Shown in pieces: positions 6,645-8,985 of a stretch of DNA of 8,985 bases. Origin of the DNA: Candidatus Gorgonimonas leptogorgiae. Lineage in GTDB: Bacteria > Pseudomonadota > Gammaproteobacteria > Pseudomonadales > Endozoicomonadaceae. Position 1 is the first letter of the stretch, and every line of letters begins with the position of its first letter. The DNA lies in NCBI GenBank assembly GCA_929200515.1, contig CAKNAD010000110.1, positions 1-8,985 of the forward strand. Reading direction: 5' to 3'. The notes below the pieces were generated by a model, which had not been told where the DNA came from, made no database searches, and was given only the letters and a program-made list of their open reading frames with translations. A program made the position numbers and the translations under genes.

Positions 6645-8077
6645 AAAAAGATAAAACAACTTTAGTAGATGACCAACTACATGGGCAAATTGTAGATGGC
6701 ATCAATCAAACACGACATAATTCAGAAAATATACAACAAAATCTGCAAGACCATGCTTTTTATAAAGCGCAAAATGAATTAGACAATGCTTATAACTTCT
6801 GTACTAATGAAAACCATATTCTAGGTAGCATGCAAACTAAACATGGAGAATGTGCAGAACATTTAAATGTTGGGATTCATAATGCTAGACAAGCTGTAGA
6901 CCAGCAAGACATGACGGCAACTTTTGATGGCATAGGTAGAACTGCACCTACAGATTATATAGTTGATGGCATCCATATACAGTCTAAATTTTGTAATAAT
7001 AGCAATGCCGATCTTAACCATTTGCTTGAGCATATGTACAAATATGAATATTATGGTCGCGATGGTCTTACGGCGTATGAAATTCCAGCTGACCATTATG
7101 AAAATATTATTAAAGTAATTAATGGTGAAAATACACCAGATCTAAGTCATGCTTTACAAGATAAAATACGTGAAAAAGTTGCAACTATAGAATCCACAAC
7201 CGGTCATTCATTCGAAGAAGTAGTGTTTTCTAGTAATATCAGATATGTAGATGCACAGTTAGAAAATATCTCTACGACTCTTGATCGAGAGCATGAATAT
7301 ATCCTTAATAAAAATATAGACAACAAGCATAGCATTAGTGAAAATCACCAAGCAAATTTTGCAGAAGGAACTACAGCTTGTGCTAGCTCTGCTGCGGTTG
7401 GTGCTGCTATATCTATAACTAGGATTATTTGGCAAAAACACAAAACAGGTAAAAATATTTTCCGTGGTGATTTTACAACAGAAGATTGGCGAGATCTTGG
7501 TATTGATACAGTAAAATCTGCTGCTGTTGGTGGAATTAGTGGTATTGCAATTTATGCTATTACTAATTATACAGGACTAGCTGCACCTTTTGCAGCAGCT
7601 GTAGTTACTGCAACTAAAGGAGTTACCAGCTTAATTAGTGACCATCGTAAGGGAGATATAAGCAATAAAGAATTTTATACTAATGCGATGATTATTTGTT
7701 CTGAAAGCGCACTAGTTGCTATAACAGCAGCGGTCGGACAAGCTATTATACCTGTACCAATACTTGGTGCTGTTATCGGATCAATCGCTGGGCAAATGCT
7801 AACTCAGTTAATAAAAGATAAAATATCAATTGCAAAATATTTACAAGAAGATATGTCGCTATTTATGCAAAAAATAAATAAGCAACAAATTGAAATTATT
7901 ATGCAAATTGAAAAAAAATTTCAAGCATTAGGAGATTTAACTAAAGCAGCTTTTGATACTACTAATAATAAGCGAATGGTTGCAGCTAGTATCCAATTGG
8001 CAAGATACTACCAAGTTCCTGAAGATGAAATTATCAAAACTGATAATGAGTTATACAAATCTTTAGGTTGGGTTTAG
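6641..8077 (+). CDS. QxK nuclease-like domain fused to glycine-zipper membrane region; function unknown
   Basis: A 478-residue protein. After a polar N-terminal helix, residues 68-160 hold the most constrained stretch: HGE-x-AE (68-73), DGIGRTA (96-102), D105, D109 and Q114-S-K116, then YEIPADHYE (146-154). An acidic residue followed by Q-x-K is the arrangement of Mrr-type members of the PD-(D/E)xK nuclease superfamily, so nuclease activity is a reasonable but unproven inference. Residues about 240-262, 294-330 and 348-390 are hydrophobic and Ala/Gly-rich, and G376, G380 and G384 form a GxxxGxxxG glycine zipper, suggesting membrane association. A helical tail of about 90 residues follows. The start overlaps the previous stop as ATGA, with GGAAG just upstream inside the preceding gene, so the two are tightly coupled. 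The next gene starts 19 bases later. It could instead be a toxin whose N-terminal domain has another activity. Confidence 0.85.
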   Translation: MKKDKTTLVDDQLHGQIVDGINQTRHNSENIQQNLQDHAFYKAQNELDNAYNFCTNENHILGSMQTKHGECAEHLNVGIHNARQAVDQQDMTATFDGIGRTAPTDYIVDGIHIQSKFCNNSNADLNHLLEHMYKYEYYGRDGLTAYEIPADHYENIIKVINGENTPDLSHALQDKIREKVATIESTTGHSFEEVVFSSNIRYVDAQLENISTTLDREHEYILNKNIDNKHSISENHQANFAEGTTACASSAAVGAAISITRIIWQKHKTGKNIFRGDFTTEDWRDLGIDTVKSAAVGGISGIAIYAITNYTGLAAPFAAAVVTATKGVTSLISDHRKGDISNKEFYTNAMIICSESALVAITAAVGQAIIPVPILGAVIGSIAGQMLTQLIKDKISIAKYLQEDMSLFMQKINKQQIEIIMQIEKKFQALGDLTKAAFDTTNNKRMVAASIQLARYYQVPEDEIIKTDNELYKSLGWV

Positions 8078-8096
8078 CTTGTTTATAGGAAATACC

Positions 8097-8985
8097 ATGA
8101 AACTTTTTTATACTTCAAATAGCAATAACTATTTATTAAAAAATATTGATTTTGATTCAGAAAAAGAAATACAAGAATTTACTGAAAAAAATCTTGATGA
8201 ATTATTCAACCTTGAAATAATAGCAACTGAATTTACAATTAAGCAATATAGGTTTGATACTTTAGCATTTGATAAAAGCACAAATTCTTTTGTGATTATA
8301 GAATATAAAAATACTAAAAATTATTCGGTAATAGATCAAGGATTTTCTTATTTAGCAGCTATGTTAGATAACAAAGCCGAATTTATATTAAAATACCAAC
8401 AAGTAAAAAATATTACCCTTGCCAAAAAAGATATTAACTGGGAGGCTTCTAAATTGTTTTTTATTGCTCCAGCATATGTAGAAAATCAAAAAAATGCTAT
8501 TAATTTTAAAGATATAGCCATTAAGCTTTGGATAGTACAAAAATTTATTGACCAAAACAACAATAAAATAATTAGCTATAATCCTATCAAACCAACAACT
8601 ACTGAAGCTAGTATAAAAACTATTTCGCCAAATAGTTCAACCATTAACAAGGTTACTGCGGAAACTAAATTATACAATGAAGAAGATCATCTTAATAAAA
8701 CCTCAGATGAAATTAAACAATTATACGCAATAATAAAAGAACAAATTTTAGCTTTAGGAGATATCGATTTAAAAATTAATAAGCAAAGTATAGCTTTTAG
8801 AGGTAATACAAATATAGTTGATATTATTGTTTATAGCAAGCAACTTAAAATATATTTAAATTTAAAATCTAAGCAGCTTAAAGATCCTAACAATAGTTTT
8901 ATCGATATCGGCACAAAAGGGCATTGGGGAGTTGGATCTTATGAATGTATTTTAAAAAGTGCAAAAGATATAAATATAAATTATT
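8097..8985 (+). CDS. PD-(D/E)xK-like and DUF5655-like protein, 3' end cut by window
   Basis: The first 296 residues are present with no stop, and the frame runs off the right edge. AGGA in TATAGGAAATACC precedes the ATG at 8097. The N-terminal half has D54 in RFDTLAFD, then E69-Y-K71 in VIIEYKN, and Q81. This is the D-x14-E-x-K arrangement of the PD-(D/E)xK nuclease fold, as in the NucS/DUF91-like and COG3586 proteins. Residues from about 200 (EIKQLYAIIKEQIL, then KIYLNLKS and GTKGHWGVGSYE) match DUF5655, a domain I know in proteins loosely called predicted transport proteins and often found near defence genes. Such proteins are usually about 300 residues, so little is probably missing. Whether it cuts DNA is unproven. 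Its 19-base spacing from the preceding gene makes it the fourth member of the operon. Confidence 0.8.
   Translation, partial: MKLFYTSNSNNYLLKNIDFDSEKEIQEFTEKNLDELFNLEIIATEFTIKQYRFDTLAFDKSTNSFVIIEYKNTKNYSVIDQGFSYLAAMLDNKAEFILKYQQVKNITLAKKDINWEASKLFFIAPAYVENQKNAINFKDIAIKLWIVQKFIDQNNNKIISYNPIKPTTTEASIKTISPNSSTINKVTAETKLYNEEDHLNKTSDEIKQLYAIIKEQILALGDIDLKINKQSIAFRGNTNIVDIIVYSKQLKIYLNLKSKQLKDPNNSFIDIGTKGHWGVGSYECILKSAKDININY

Noticed and set aside
5030..7441. Short minus-strand open frames opposite the operon (5030-5239, 6863-7096, 7259-7441)
   Set aside because: They are antisense to well-supported genes, with no start signals and no recognisable protein features.

Overview
The window is strongly AT-rich (about 30% GC by eye) and gene-dense. 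Four complete protein genes and the 5' part of a fifth are supported on both strands, plus one housekeeping-like nicotinamidase. Short Shine-Dalgarno sites (AGGA/AGGAG), an ATGA gene overlap and bacterial-type promoters show that it is bacterial. The nicotinamidase resembles a form I associate with gammaproteobacteria. The neighbouring giant gene encodes a eukaryote-like RING-H2 finger. Together with the low GC, this suggests a host-associated or intracellular (protist- or animal-associated) bacterium. The exact taxon cannot be told from the sequence. I see no tRNA, rRNA, CRISPR array, transposase or phage structural gene.

Layout. Positions 1-269 hold no supportable gene, but contain several small inverted repeats and a strong 35-nt hairpin at 211-245, just past the stop of the first gene. 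Positions 270-3818 (minus) encode a 1182-residue protein with an N-terminal RING-H2 zinc finger, a coiled coil and six diverged copies of an all-helical module of about 100-140 residues. The pattern of these modules is reminiscent of CARD/death-fold domains. Its upstream region holds a candidate promoter and twelve perfectly phased 14-bp AT-rich tandem repeats (3855-4022), which would lie in its 5' untranslated leader. Positions 4096-4737 (minus) encode a nicotinamidase (PncA) with a complete catalytic triad and metal site. A 24-bp dyad overlaps its extended -10 element.

A divergent plus-strand operon runs from 4962 past the end of the window. Its first two genes (4962-5840 and 5868-6644) are tandem paralogues: coiled coil, membrane hairpin, coiled coil. 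They share flanking helices but carry quite different membrane segments, one a long glycine-zipper stretch and the other an ordinary short hydrophobic hairpin. The third gene (6641-8077) overlaps the second by ATGA. It joins an N-terminal domain with a QxK nuclease-like signature to a glycine-zipper hydrophobic region. The fourth (8097 onward, cut by the window end) has a PD-(D/E)xK nuclease-like N-terminus and a DUF5655-like C-terminus.

Reading of the whole (inference): two loci look like accessory conflict or host-interaction genes flanking a metabolic gene. The minus-strand giant looks like a ubiquitin-ligase-type effector built on death-fold-like repeats. The plus-strand operon looks like a multi-component membrane-plus-nuclease system, either anti-phage/abortive infection or a multipart helical pore-former. 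I know of no described system with this exact gene set.
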